From the NCBI GenBank assembly GCA_035315685.1, contig DATFXR010000082.1, forward strand, positions 1-47,360: a stretch of DNA of 47,360 bases, written 5' to 3'. The notes under the pieces were generated by a model. That model saw nothing but the letters and a program-made list of their open reading frames with translations, was not told where the DNA came from and did not search any database. Made by a program: the position numbers and the translations under genes. How positions within the stretch are numbered: the stretch's first letter is position 1; each line of letters begins with the position of its first letter. Shown piece after piece: positions 34,055 to 43,658 of the stretch. The DNA is from QHWK01 sp035315685 (GTDB lineage: Bacteria > Acidobacteriota > Vicinamibacteria > Vicinamibacterales > CAVVIG01).

Positions 34055-37000
34055 TAGAAGATCACCTTCACGCTGAATTGAAGCTGCCGCGAGCTGTTGA
34101 CCGTACGTGTGATCTGACCCGCCGTCGGGAGCACCGGGTCGTTCGCCGTCGCGCCGGCGAACACGGTGCGCGTCGGTGTGCCGAAATTCGCGCGATTGAA
34201 CAGGTTGAAGATCTCCAGCCGGAACTGGAGTTTCGTGTCACCGAAGAAGGTCTGGTTCTTCACGACTGAGAGATCGACGTTGGCGAAGCCGGGGCCGCGC
34301 AGGAAATCGCGGGGCGTGTTGCCGAGCAGTCCGGCCGGCTGCAGCACGAACGCAGTCGTGTCGAACCAGTGATTCGGATCCCCGGTGGTGAGCGTATTGG
34401 GATCGGTTCCCGGTCTGACGTTCGGACGATCCTCGCCCGATGTATTGCCGTCGCGCGACCAGTTCGGTGTCGAGATCGACGGTGAGAACGGCAGGCCGCT
34501 GCGCAGCGAGACGATCCCGTTGATCTGCCAGCCGCTCAGCAGCGCGTTGTTCGAGGAGGCCGGAATCTGCCATGTCGCGTTGGCCGCGAAGACGTGGCGG
34601 ATGTCGAACGGCGCAGCGGCCCAGTCGGCGTCCGGATCATACGGGTTCTGCGCGTACACCGACGTGTTCACTGAGTCGACGTTCAGCTGCGCGACGGTGT
34701 TGTCCGTCGTCTTGCTGAGGGTGTAGGAGAGCTGCACCTGATAGCCCGGCGAGAAGCGCTTCTGCAGCATCGCCTGCAGCGAGTTGTAGGTCGAGCGCCC
34801 GTTCGACGTACGGAGATCGATCGAGGTCCACGCGGAATTGCGGCGCGGCGCGCCAGCCGGGAAGAAAAGCGTCCCGTCGGGCTGCGTGACTGGCACCACC
34901 GGATTCCCCTCGATTGCGCTCACGAGATCGTAGCCGTGCGAGCCGGCGTAACCGATCGTCGCGACCAGGCCGGTGCCGATCTCGCGCTGCACGTTCAGGT
35001 TGTAGGTCCACGCACGCGGCTGCTTGATGTGGTAGTCGAGCGTGCGCAGCGCCAGCGCCCCCGCCGTCGTGATGTTCGTCGGGAACACCGGCGTGGGAAA
35101 CGTCGGGTTCTGCAGGTTCACCGTCGGCGCGAACGGGGGCGTGAACGCCGCGATGCCGAACGAGCTGTTGAACGTCCCATCGGTGTCGTAATACAGGCCG
35201 GTGCCCCCGCGGATCGCGGTCCGGCCGCTGCCGCCCACGTCCCAGGCGAAGCCAACCCGCGGCGCGAGATTGTGCCGCGAGGGATTGACGAAGGGACCGC
35301 CGACGACGGTCGACGTGCTGGTCACGAGGTCGGGCAGGTAGGCGTCGAATCCGTTCTTCTCGGACGGCACCGAATAGGCTTCGTAGCGTGCGCCGAGATT
35401 CAGGGTCAGGCGGTCGCTGACGCGGAAGTCGTCCTGGATGTACACGCCGAACAGCGTGTTCGGCCGCTCGCGCACGAGCACCGATCCCGGCAGCACGCCC
35501 TGGAACTGCCGCGCGGTGCCGGCCAGAAACGCCGCGAGGTTGGCGAACGTGTAGGCGCCGCGGCTGTTGGTCGTCGTCTGCTTGCTCGAGAACGCATGTT
35601 CCACCAGCACGCCGGTCTTCAGCAGATGCCTGGCATGCGTGTAGGTGAGGTCGTCGGAATAGGTCCAGTACGTCACGTTGTTCGTCGAGGGCGTCGTGTT
35701 GTCGTTCCCGACAGAGGTGAGGCCTGACGCCGAGATCGATCCCATGTAGGGCGCGCTCGGGAAGAACGAGAGGGGGCTGGTGAGCGAGTTGGCCGGCAGC
35801 TGCTCGAACCGCAGGATGCTGTTGGAGAAGCGGGCCGCGTTGAGCAGCGATCGCGTCACGACCCACTTGTCCTCGATGGTCAGGAACTGGTTGTCCGAAG
35901 CGGAATCGGTCTGGAACTGCGGCAGCGACACGGTGCCTGCCGGAAGCAACTGATGTGCTTTGTCGATTGTCTCCCGGATGAAGACCGAGTGGCCGTCGGA
36001 AACCTGCATGTCGACGCGCGCCTGCCCGAAATTCTCACGGGTCGGGCGGTTGAACACGTACAGGTACTGCGCGAGGCCGCCGCCGAGGTCGGGTCCGTTG
36101 GGCATCGGGTACAGATCGAGGTACGGCCTGACGGCCGGATTGACCGGCCCGGTGTGGACGGCGGCGCTCGGCACCGTCGTCGTGAGCGTGATCCCGAGAT
36201 CTTCCTGCAGGCGCTCGTAGCCGCCGAAGAAGAAGATGCGGTTCCGGCGGATCGGTCCGCCGACCGAGAAGCCGTACTGATTGCGGCGGAACGGCGGCGG
36301 ATCGCCGACGTCGAAGTAGTTCGGCGCGTCGAACCGGCTGTCACGGAAGAACTCGAACGCCGACCCGTGATAGTCGTTCGCGCCCGACTTGGTCGCGATG
36401 CTGATCACGCCGCCCATCGCGCGGCCGTAGTCGGCCGAAAACGCGTTGGTGACGACGCGGAATTCGCGGATCGTGTCGACGCCGAGCGTGCTGTCGGCGG
36501 CCGTCACGGTCGCGATGCCGGCGTAGCCTTTCATGTTGGCGCCGTCGATCAGGAAGCTGTTCGACCGGCCGCCCATGCCGTTGATGTTCAGCTGCACGCC
36601 GCGGGTGCTCGACGAGGTGCCCGACTTCTCGGTGAAGTTGATGATGCCGGGCTGCAGCGTCGCGAGGTTGATGTAGTTGCGGCCGTTCAGCGGCAGCTCC
36701 TCGATCGTCTTCTCTGGCACGAGCGCCGAGAGCGTGGACGACTGCGTGTCGACGTAAACCGTACCGGCAGTGACCATGACGCTCTCCTGCGTCGCGCCGA
36801 CTTTCAACGTGACGGTCAGGCCGGCCTGCTGGGCGACGGCGAGCTCGAGCGACTCGACACTCGTGTTGAATCCCGTCAGGGCGACTCGGAGTTCGTACTT
36901 GCCGGGCGGCAGCCCGGCAAGCGTGAACGTGCCGTCGCCGTTCGAGACGGTAGATCGCGAGATACCGGTGTCGAGATTCCGGGCCACGACGTCTGCACCG

Positions 37001-37131
37001 GGCAACACGCCGCCGGTGTCGTCCTTGACTGCTCCGGAAATCGTGGCAGCCGTGATTTGCGCGACTGCTGCATTCGTGCTGATCAGGACGAACGCGAGAA
37101 CGGCGAGACTGCGACGCGCGATCCGATGCAT
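34054..37131 (-). CDS. TonB-dependent receptor with carboxypeptidase-regulatory N-terminal domain (Oar-like)
   Basis: The 1025-residue receptor has a signal peptide (MHRIARRSLAVLAFVLISTN-AAVAQ), a carboxypeptidase-regulatory-like domain (ISGAVKDDTGGVLPGADVVA), a plug (EELPLNGRNYINLATLQPGI, ATKSGANDYHGSAFEFFRDS) and a barrel ending in LQFSVKVIF. ATG 37131 is preferred over the longer frame because of the GGAGGGA ribosome site and signal peptide. It is the closest relative of the truncated receptor at 1005-3809 (shared GMGGRSNSFLIDGANM segment). Its stop overlaps the propeller start by one base, so receptor and NHL selenoprotein are translationally coupled and probably act on the same imported compound. 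Confidence 0.94.
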   Translation of the reverse strand: MHRIARRSLAVLAFVLISTNAAVAQITAATISGAVKDDTGGVLPGADVVARNLDTGISRSTVSNGDGTFTLAGLPPGKYELRVALTGFNTSVESLELAVAQQAGLTVTLKVGATQESVMVTAGTVYVDTQSSTLSALVPEKTIEELPLNGRNYINLATLQPGIINFTEKSGTSSSTRGVQLNINGMGGRSNSFLIDGANMKGYAGIATVTAADSTLGVDTIREFRVVTNAFSADYGRAMGGVISIATKSGANDYHGSAFEFFRDSRFDAPNYFDVGDPPPFRRNQYGFSVGGPIRRNRIFFFGGYERLQEDLGITLTTTVPSAAVHTGPVNPAVRPYLDLYPMPNGPDLGGGLAQYLYVFNRPTRENFGQARVDMQVSDGHSVFIRETIDKAHQLLPAGTVSLPQFQTDSASDNQFLTIEDKWVVTRSLLNAARFSNSILRFEQLPANSLTSPLSFFPSAPYMGSISASGLTSVGNDNTTPSTNNVTYWTYSDDLTYTHARHLLKTGVLVEHAFSSKQTTTNSRGAYTFANLAAFLAGTARQFQGVLPGSVLVRERPNTLFGVYIQDDFRVSDRLTLNLGARYEAYSVPSEKNGFDAYLPDLVTSTSTVVGGPFVNPSRHNLAPRVGFAWDVGGSGRTAIRGGTGLYYDTDGTFNSSFGIAAFTPPFAPTVNLQNPTFPTPVFPTNITTAGALALRTLDYHIKQPRAWTYNLNVQREIGTGLVATIGYAGSHGYDLVSAIEGNPVVPVTQPDGTLFFPAGAPRRNSAWTSIDLRTSNGRSTYNSLQAMLQKRFSPGYQVQLSYTLSKTTDNTVAQLNVDSVNTSVYAQNPYDPDADWAAAPFDIRHVFAANATWQIPASSNNALLSGWQINGIVSLRSGLPFSPSISTPNWSRDGNTSGEDRPNVRPGTDPNTLTTGDPNHWFDTTAFVLQPAGLLGNTPRDFLRGPGFANVDLSVVKNQTFFGDTKLQFRLEIFNLFNRANFGTPTRTVFAGATANDPVLPTAGQITRTVNSSRQLQFSVKVIF

Positions 37132-37237
37132 CGTCCCTCCGCCGATCGGCAAACCCGGACACCTTAACACAAGCTCCGACGTTTGCAGCGTCCCCTTGAC
37201 TTCGATCGGCCTCGGCCGCACACTCCGCGTGAGCAGC

Positions 37238-37252
37238 AATGGTATGACCAAA
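37238..37252. promoter_or_regulatory. GntR/FadR-type operator (AATGGTATGACCAAA)
   Basis: The site lies in the 329-bp gap between the divergent TonB-NHL and NHL-FtsX operons (starts 37131 and 37461) and could serve both. I see no convincing -10/-35 pair in this gap. Two tiny open frames (37244-37369 and 37366-37458) lie between the operator and the NHL start. Confidence 0.7.
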
Positions 37253-37460
37253 GGACGGACCCAGACGACGAATCCTTTTGTCGCGGTCGTGCCGCTCGCG
37301 GCCGCCTGCGGCTCGACCAATACCGCTGCGCCAGCCGGCGCGGCCGATCATCCCGATTTCCACCGGTGAGACCGGTGATCGGCGACGTCTTCACGGGCTG
37401 CGACGAACACCTCTTGCCGCCGTTGGCGGCCGGCGCCGCCCTGGCCGCGGAGCACTGATC

Positions 37461-39722
37461 GTGAGCCGCCGGATCGTTCTGACCTCGGCCGTCGTCGCCG
37501 GCATGTGGCTCGTGGCGATGCCGGCCGGACGCGCGCCGTCCGCCGCCGACGTGTTCGTCGCAACGACGGAGGCCGCTGAAAACGCGGACGGCGCGATGTG
37601 CATGATGCCGGGCGGCGACGCGAGTGGCGACGATCAACAAATCGCGATCCCGACGCGCAGCGACGCCGAGCGCGGCGATCTGCCGCCGGTCCGCATGGTC
37701 GTCGACCCGTATCCGAGCTTCAACGGCGTCGCGGTCGACGCGACCAACGATCTCGTCATGATGAGCGACACCAATCGCAAGAGTCTGCTCATCTACGATC
37801 GCGCGGCCGGCAGCGCGACGTCGAAGCAGGCGGCGATGGCGAAGCAGCAGATCATGGGACCGGACACCGGCGTCGGCTTCGTCGCCGGCGTCGCCATGGA
37901 TCCGGCGCACCGCGAGCTGTTCACGGTCAACAACGACGTGGAAGATCGCCTCGTCGTGTTCGATTACGACGCGCGCGGCAATGTGACACCGAAGCGGCTC
38001 CTCTACGTGCCGCATCAGTCGTGGGGCATCGCCTTCGCGCCCAGGCGCGGCGTGATGGCGCTATCCGTTCAGACGCCGAACATGTATGTCGTGTTCGGGC
38101 GCGAGGCGACGAAGTTCGACGCGCCAATCCGTTCCGTCCGCGGCCCGAAAACAGCAATGGCCGACCCGCACGGCATCTACTTCGACGAGACCCACAACGA
38201 GGTGGTCGTCGCCAATCATGGCAATTTCCGCCCCGGCGAGCTGATCACGTCCTATACGGCGTACGACGCGCGCGAATCCCGGCAGGAACGGAGCGGCAAT
38301 GCGTTCGACGAGTCCGCGCGCGGCCGGTTCGTCCCGTCTTCGATTACCGTCTACGACGGCGACGCGACTGGCGACGTCGCACCGCTGCGCGCGATTCAGG
38401 GACCGACCAGCCAGATCGACTGGCCGATGGGTGTCGCCGTCGACGAGATCAACAACGAGATCGTCGTCGCGAACAACGGCGACAACTCGATTCTGATCTT
38501 TCCGCGAACCGCGAACGGCGACATGCAGCCCAGGCGGGTGATCCGCGGGCCGCTGACCGGCATCAAGGGACCGATGGGCGTGGCCATCGCGAAGGACGAG
38601 ATCTGGGTCGCCAACTTCGGCGATCACACGGCGCTCGTCTTCCCGCGGCTTGCCGGAGGCAACGTGGCGCCGCGGCGGATCCTCCGGAACGCGCCGGCGG
38701 GGAAGGAGACCAGCGGCTTCGGCAATCCGTACGCCGTCGCGTACGACACGAAGCGCCGCGAGGTGCTCGTCCCCAATTGAGTCAGCCAGCCGCGCATTGC
38801 GGCGTTTGCCAGGTTGGCAAACGGAAACGTGGCGCCGGCGAGAGTGATTCAGGGACAGATGACGCATCTGAGCCGTACCACGCACGGCATCGCGTACGAC
38901 GCCACGAACGACGAAATCGTCGCGCCGAATCCGCTGGCGGCGGCGATCGTGACTTTCCGCGGCGGCGCCACCGGAGAGGAAGCGCCAACGCGGACGATCC
39001 AGGGCGCGCGGACCGGCCTCTCGCGTCCGGAGACAGTCGCTGTGGACGAGAAGAACAACGAGCTGTTCGTCGGTGATCCAGGTGATCGCCGCGTCCTCGT
39101 CTACAAGCGCGATGCAGACGGCGACGCCAAACCAGTGCGGACGATTCAAGGTCCGAAGACCAAATTGCTCCAGGTGGTCGGCATCGCCGTCGATCCCAAG
39201 CGCGATGTGCTGGTCGTGTCGACCTACTCGCGCCTTCCCGGCGGGGTGACCGGATTGCTGATGTTCGGGAGGACTGACCAGGGCGACGTGGCGCCGCGTC
39301 GGGTCATTGCCGGACCGAAGAGCGGCATCACGCGCCTGCGACAGATCGCGCTCGATCCGGAGACCGGCGCGATCTACGCGGCGGTGATCAACAACGAGTA
39401 TCTGCCGCCATATGACATCGATCACCCCCGTCGCGGTCTCGATCCTGGCGTCGAGCTGCCGTCGCCGTGGAACACCGGCACGGAAGGGTTCATCGGCGTC
39501 TGGGACGACGAGAAAGACGATGGTGACGCGCCGCCGCGGTCGATCATCAAGGGGCGCTCGACCGGGATCGTGCACCCGGCGGGGGTCACCTTCAACGCGC
39601 GCGACGGGGAGGTGATCGCTCCCGACGCGGTGTGGAACGGGCTCTTCACGTTCCTGAAGCCGGAGCTGTTCGCGCAGCCAGGTCTGCCTGAGCGCGGACG
39701 CAACGAGATTCCGGTGCGATGA
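37461..39722 (+). CDS. NHL-type beta-propeller, putative selenoprotein (in-frame TGA = Sec440)
   Basis: Start GTG 37461 gives a signal peptide (VSRRIVLTSAVVAGMWLVAM) and, with read-through, a 753-residue propeller. Repeats such as NEIVVANNGDNSILIFPRTA-NGDMQPRRVIRGP run on both sides of the TGA at 38778-38780, which follows EVLVPN; the frame continues VSQPRIAAFARLANGNVAP to the stop at 39722. The break falls at exactly the same residue as in the minus-strand paralogue, and the 16 residues after it are conserved (13 identical). A normal gene call would split it at 38780 and restart with TTG 38814. Its stop overlaps the FtsX-like gene start (ATGA). The function of the propeller is unknown; a periplasmic or surface redox or binding role is inference. 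Confidence 0.75.
38789..38822 (+). promoter_or_regulatory. Putative SECIS element (two hairpins) of the plus-strand NHL gene
   Basis: Hairpin 1 is GCCGC-GCATT-GCGGC (38789-38803) and hairpin 2 is GTTTGCC-AGGTT-GGCAAAC (38804-38822). Compared with the other copy, the closing pair of hairpin 1 changes from A-T to C-G while staying paired, and hairpin 2 is identical in all 19 bases although flanking DNA has diverged. The loop starts 30 nt after the TGA. Confidence 0.65.
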
Positions 39723-42700
39723 TTCGGCGGCTCCTCGCGATCCTCGGCCGCCGGACGATGCTCACGTTCGGCCTCGTCACGTTTCTCGTCGGCGCCGTGC
39801 TCGCGACCGTACACATCACCTCGCGATACGCGCTGAAGATCTACATCGACGATCAACTGCGCCGGATTCGGTGGGATCTCGCCGTCTACCAGCAGGGCGC
39901 CGTCAACGGCGATCGCTCGCTGCAGCGATACATCGCCAGGACGCCGCACGTCACGCACGTCGAAAGCCTCGCGTTTCTCCGTGCACGCTTTCCCGAAGGT
40001 GGCGAGGTCGAGGCGCAGGTCGACCGGAAGCCGTTCACGACGCCATGGCTCTGTCTGTTGGCCGCATCGGATCCGGCGCTCCTGCCGCCGGAGGTCGGCT
40101 TCGCGCTGACGCGCGCGTCGACGAGCCCGTCACGCGAGTCGAACCCTCGCCGCGGTGCGGTCCTCGCGCTCATCGGTCCCGAGTACGCGATGGGGAAGGC
40201 GTTTCTCGCGCTGCAGGGCGCCAAGGAGTTCACGCTCCAGGTCCACGTCCAGGATCAACCGCGGTTTCTGTTCAATACACCGCTCACCGGCGTCGTCCGT
40301 CTCGATCGCGACGAGCTGAACCGATGGCTGATGGATCAGACGGGATCGGTCAGCTACATCCCGTACATCGGCGCCATTCTGCTGATGCCGTACGAGTGGG
40401 ACGTGCTGACGAGGTTCGATCAGGTGGCGACCGGCTTCGTGCCCGAAGAAGTCGTCGGCGTGTCGGATCCTGACGCGCAGCACATCCAGCAGGCGGAATA
40501 CGCGCCCGAGATGGTGTACGTCGCGCGCATCGATCGTCCGTCGTTGATTTCCGGATGGGACATCCCGGGATCGCTGGCGCGGGTCACTGCGCTGACCGCG
40601 CGCCTCCGGCATGGCGCCGCCGAAAATGCGCCGACGCCGAAAAAGATCTTCACCGGTCAGCCGGAGCATAGCCACGATCCGGGCGAGATCGGCGACGACG
40701 AAACGAAATTTGGCGCCACCACCTTCGTCGTCGACAGCACGACCGAGGTGCTGTTGCAGCGCATGGCTGGGATCGCGCGTCTGATTGGTGTGGTGTCGCT
40801 CCTTGTCGCGACGCCGCTCCTGTGGATGGCGTGGGTGCTCGCGGCGAACCTCGCCGGCCTGTTGATGTTGAACGAACGCCGCACGCTCGGTCTCATGCGG
40901 CTGCGCGGCATCCCTGGCGACCTGATCGGGCGTGCGCTCCTGCTCAGCGTCACGATCGGTGGCGTCGACGGTGGGCTGGTGGGACTCGCCGCCGGGTCGG
41001 TCGGACCGCTGCTGATCTACGAGCACGGTCACCTGCCGGTTGGCGTCCTGTTCGACGGCCGTCAGGTTCTCGTGTTCGGCACGTTCCTGCTGGTTACGCT
41101 CGCGCTCGCGCTGCTCGTGAGCCGTCGCCTCGTCACCTACGCGACGACGATTTCTCCGCTCGAGGCCTCGGTCCGGGTGTCGGGAACAGAGGCGGTGCAG
41201 GCGTCGCTGACGTTCGGTCCGCTGCAGCAGCTCGCGCTGCTCCTCGGCGGCTACGTGCTTGTGGGCTGGATGTTCGACTTCGCGGTGTCGGCGGCGCCAG
41301 GCTTCGGCTGGTTCGGACTTGCCGACCGGCTGCTCGATTTTCTCGGTCTCCCGCTGTTCCTCTACGGCGTCGCCACGCTGATCGCGTCGAACCGCGCGCG
41401 CATCCAGCGCGTGATGGCGCCAGTGCTCATGCCGATTGGCGGACGCCTCGGTGCGTTCGCGCTGCGGCACATGTCGGCGAAGCCGCACCGCACGGTGGCG
41501 TTCCTGCTCATCGTCGCGCTGATGTCGAGCCTGAGCCTCTATCCGATCATCACCAGCCGATCGTTCGAAGACAAGGCGGTGCGCGGCGCCCGGGTGCAGC
41601 TCGGCACCGACTGGCAGGTGCTGTTCAACGCGCCTGACCTCGTCGACGTCGATCGACTCAACGGTCCTGCGTCGACACAATTCGCGGCGCTGAAGCCAGA
41701 AGTCGACAAACTGATCACGACGTACAAACGCCTCACTGGCGTTCGCGACGCAACCTTCATGGTCGAAGCGGTGTTGCCGTCGTTTTACCTGCCCGGATAC
41801 GGACTGCGCGGCGTGCCGCTGTATCTGCTCGGCAGCCCCGAGGCCTATCGCGCGCATGTGTACTCGGAGCCGAGCGTCGGCCTGACCGGCGCGTTCGACG
41901 ACATCGTCGGCCACGCGGCGAACGGTGAGGTGGCGGTGTCACCACCGGTCGCCGACTTCTGGCGGCTCGATGCCGGCACGCGGCTGCTCCTGGGGCTGGA
42001 CGGGGAGCGCCGCGCCGTCGCCACCAAGACAGCGGGCGTTCTGGCGTTCCTGCCCGGGATTCCGCCAAAGAGCGTCAGCGATCGACAGGGCTACGTGCAG
42101 GCGCGCGTCGACTATCTGAATTACCTGTTCAGCAGCAACGCCTACCTTGCGACCGGGCTCGACAATCCACAGCTCGCGGCGCTGCAGATTCTGCTGTCGC
42201 GCGTGATCGTGCTGCTCGAGACCGATCCGTCTGCGGCTGGTGAAGGTTTTCAGAAGACGCTCGCGACGGCGGCGCCATTTCCGCCGCTCGAGATCCACAG
42301 CCGCGCGGAGGAGGTCGGTAAAGTGGGCAGCGACATGTTCATCTCACTGGCGCTCGCCAACATGCGCATCTATCTCATCGGCGGGCTCGTCCTGGCGCTG
42401 ATCGCGATTCTCGCGGTCGCGCTGGCGAATTACGCGGAGGATCGCCGTACGCTCGCGCTGCTGCGTATCCGCGGCGCGGCTCCGTCGGCGATGTGGCGGT
42501 TCGTCCTGGCAATGCTGTTGTCGCCGGCGCTCGTCGGCCTCGCGCTCGGCGCGGGATCGGCAGCGTTCGCCGGCTTCGGGCTCGCCAATTACGTATGGAC
42601 GCTGCGCGAGATTCGGACGGTCGTGCAATTGCTGCCGACGCGGTTGGTCCTGGCGTCGTTGACAGCCTGGGTGGCGCTGGTCATGGTGTGCCTGCTGGTG

Positions 42701-42769
42701 AGCGTCGCGTCGTGGTTCAGCTGGTGGGTCTATCGTGATACCGCGCACGGATCGATGCAGGGAGCGTAA
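39719..42769 (+). CDS. FtsX/MacB-like ABC transporter permease (large, duplicated)
   Basis: The 1016-residue protein has a first membrane helix near the N-terminus (MLTFGLVTFLVGAVLATVHI), a large extracytoplasmic domain, two groups of helices (LIGVVSLLVATPLLWMAWVL, ALALLVSRRL; LIGGLVLALIAILAVALANY, LLSPALVGLALGAGSAAFAG) each followed by an FtsX-type segment (NERRTLGLMRLRGIPGDLIG and EDRRTLALLRIRGAAPSAMW), and a second extracytoplasmic domain between them. This is the duplicated FtsX architecture of lipoprotein- or lipid-handling ABC systems, which act from the periplasmic side. The ATPase follows at 42878. Coupling to the NHL selenoprotein gene suggests the propeller is a periplasmic partner or cargo. 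Confidence 0.88.
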   Translation: MIRRLLAILGRRTMLTFGLVTFLVGAVLATVHITSRYALKIYIDDQLRRIRWDLAVYQQGAVNGDRSLQRYIARTPHVTHVESLAFLRARFPEGGEVEAQVDRKPFTTPWLCLLAASDPALLPPEVGFALTRASTSPSRESNPRRGAVLALIGPEYAMGKAFLALQGAKEFTLQVHVQDQPRFLFNTPLTGVVRLDRDELNRWLMDQTGSVSYIPYIGAILLMPYEWDVLTRFDQVATGFVPEEVVGVSDPDAQHIQQAEYAPEMVYVARIDRPSLISGWDIPGSLARVTALTARLRHGAAENAPTPKKIFTGQPEHSHDPGEIGDDETKFGATTFVVDSTTEVLLQRMAGIARLIGVVSLLVATPLLWMAWVLAANLAGLLMLNERRTLGLMRLRGIPGDLIGRALLLSVTIGGVDGGLVGLAAGSVGPLLIYEHGHLPVGVLFDGRQVLVFGTFLLVTLALALLVSRRLVTYATTISPLEASVRVSGTEAVQASLTFGPLQQLALLLGGYVLVGWMFDFAVSAAPGFGWFGLADRLLDFLGLPLFLYGVATLIASNRARIQRVMAPVLMPIGGRLGAFALRHMSAKPHRTVAFLLIVALMSSLSLYPIITSRSFEDKAVRGARVQLGTDWQVLFNAPDLVDVDRLNGPASTQFAALKPEVDKLITTYKRLTGVRDATFMVEAVLPSFYLPGYGLRGVPLYLLGSPEAYRAHVYSEPSVGLTGAFDDIVGHAANGEVAVSPPVADFWRLDAGTRLLLGLDGERRAVATKTAGVLAFLPGIPPKSVSDRQGYVQARVDYLNYLFSSNAYLATGLDNPQLAALQILLSRVIVLLETDPSAAGEGFQKTLATAAPFPPLEIHSRAEEVGKVGSDMFISLALANMRIYLIGGLVLALIAILAVALANYAEDRRTLALLRIRGAAPSAMWRFVLAMLLSPALVGLALGAGSAAFAGFGLANYVWTLREIRTVVQLLPTRLVLASLTAWVALVMVCLLVSVASWFSWWVYRDTAHGSMQGA

Positions 42770-42877
42770 CGAATCAGATACGGGGACCGGGGACATATCG
42801 AGGCCAAGCATCTGGAATTCGTCGCACGCTGACGCGAAGGCGTGATTGTGGGGAGTGGCTAACGGTTCGGGATTGGT

Positions 42878-43579
42878 ATGTTCAAAAACAAGGGTGTCGC
42901 CGTCACGGTGTCCGGCCTCAGCAAACGGTACCAGACCGCAGCCGAAGAGGTCCATGCGCTGCGTGAGAACACGTGGGACGTCCGCACCGGCGACGCGGTC
43001 GCGATCATGGGACCGAGCGGCTGCGGGAAGACCACGCTGCTCAACCTGCTGGGGGGCGTCGATCGGCCGTCCGCCGGTCGAATCATGATCGACGGACAGG
43101 ACCTGACCCAGATGGACGAACGCGCGCTCGAAACGCATCGGCTGCGGCGCGTCGGCTTTGTCTTCCAGTTCTTCAACTTGATCCCGAGCATCACGGCGTT
43201 CGAGAACCTCGAACTCCCGATGGTGATGGCTGGCATCCGCGAAGCCGAGTGCCGCGATCGCGCGCGCACGTTACTCGCGATGGTCGGCCTCGAGACCAAA
43301 GGGGAGAAGCGTCCGGAACAGTTGAGCGGCGGCGAGCAGCAGCGCGTCGCCGTCGCGCTCGCGCTGGCTAACGATCCGGCGCTGATTCTCGCCGACGAGC
43401 CAACCGGGAACCTCGACTCGACCAATGCCGCTGCCATTGTGAGCCTGCTCAAGTCGCTGTCGACAGCGTACGGCAAGACGGTCATCATGGTCAGCCACGA
43501 TGCAAAGGCGGTCGAAGTCTTCCCGACGGTGTACGGGATGAGAGACGGACGATTCGTCGCGGCTGGCACGGCGGCGTGA
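42878..43579 (+). CDS. ABC transporter ATP-binding protein (LolD/MacB type)
   Basis: The 233-residue ATPase has Walker A (MGPSGCGKTTLLNLLGG), the Q-loop FVFQFFNLIPSITAFENLEL, the signature LSGGEQQRVAVALALA, Walker B ALILADEPTGNLDS and the switch histidine in MVSHDAKAVE. The FFNLIP and TGNLDS segments are typical of the LolD/MacB/FtsE group that works with FtsX-like permeases such as the preceding gene. ATG 42878 is 108 bp after the permease stop; I see no regulatory signal in that gap. Confidence 0.94.
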   Translation: MFKNKGVAVTVSGLSKRYQTAAEEVHALRENTWDVRTGDAVAIMGPSGCGKTTLLNLLGGVDRPSAGRIMIDGQDLTQMDERALETHRLRRVGFVFQFFNLIPSITAFENLELPMVMAGIREAECRDRARTLLAMVGLETKGEKRPEQLSGGEQQRVAVALALANDPALILADEPTGNLDSTNAAAIVSLLKSLSTAYGKTVIMVSHDAKAVEVFPTVYGMRDGRFVAAGTAA

Positions 43580-43658
43580 TCACAAAAGAGCAAATAACGG
43601 ATTACCAGCGAGGCTCAGAGAAGCGCAAAGCGGCGTCGTGTGGGAGAGGAGGAGCGTC

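Noticed and set aside
37364..37372. Possible eighth GGTnnnACC operator (GGTGAGACC)
   Set aside because: The flanks are CACC/GGTG instead of A/T-rich triplets, and the short core alone occurs by chance.
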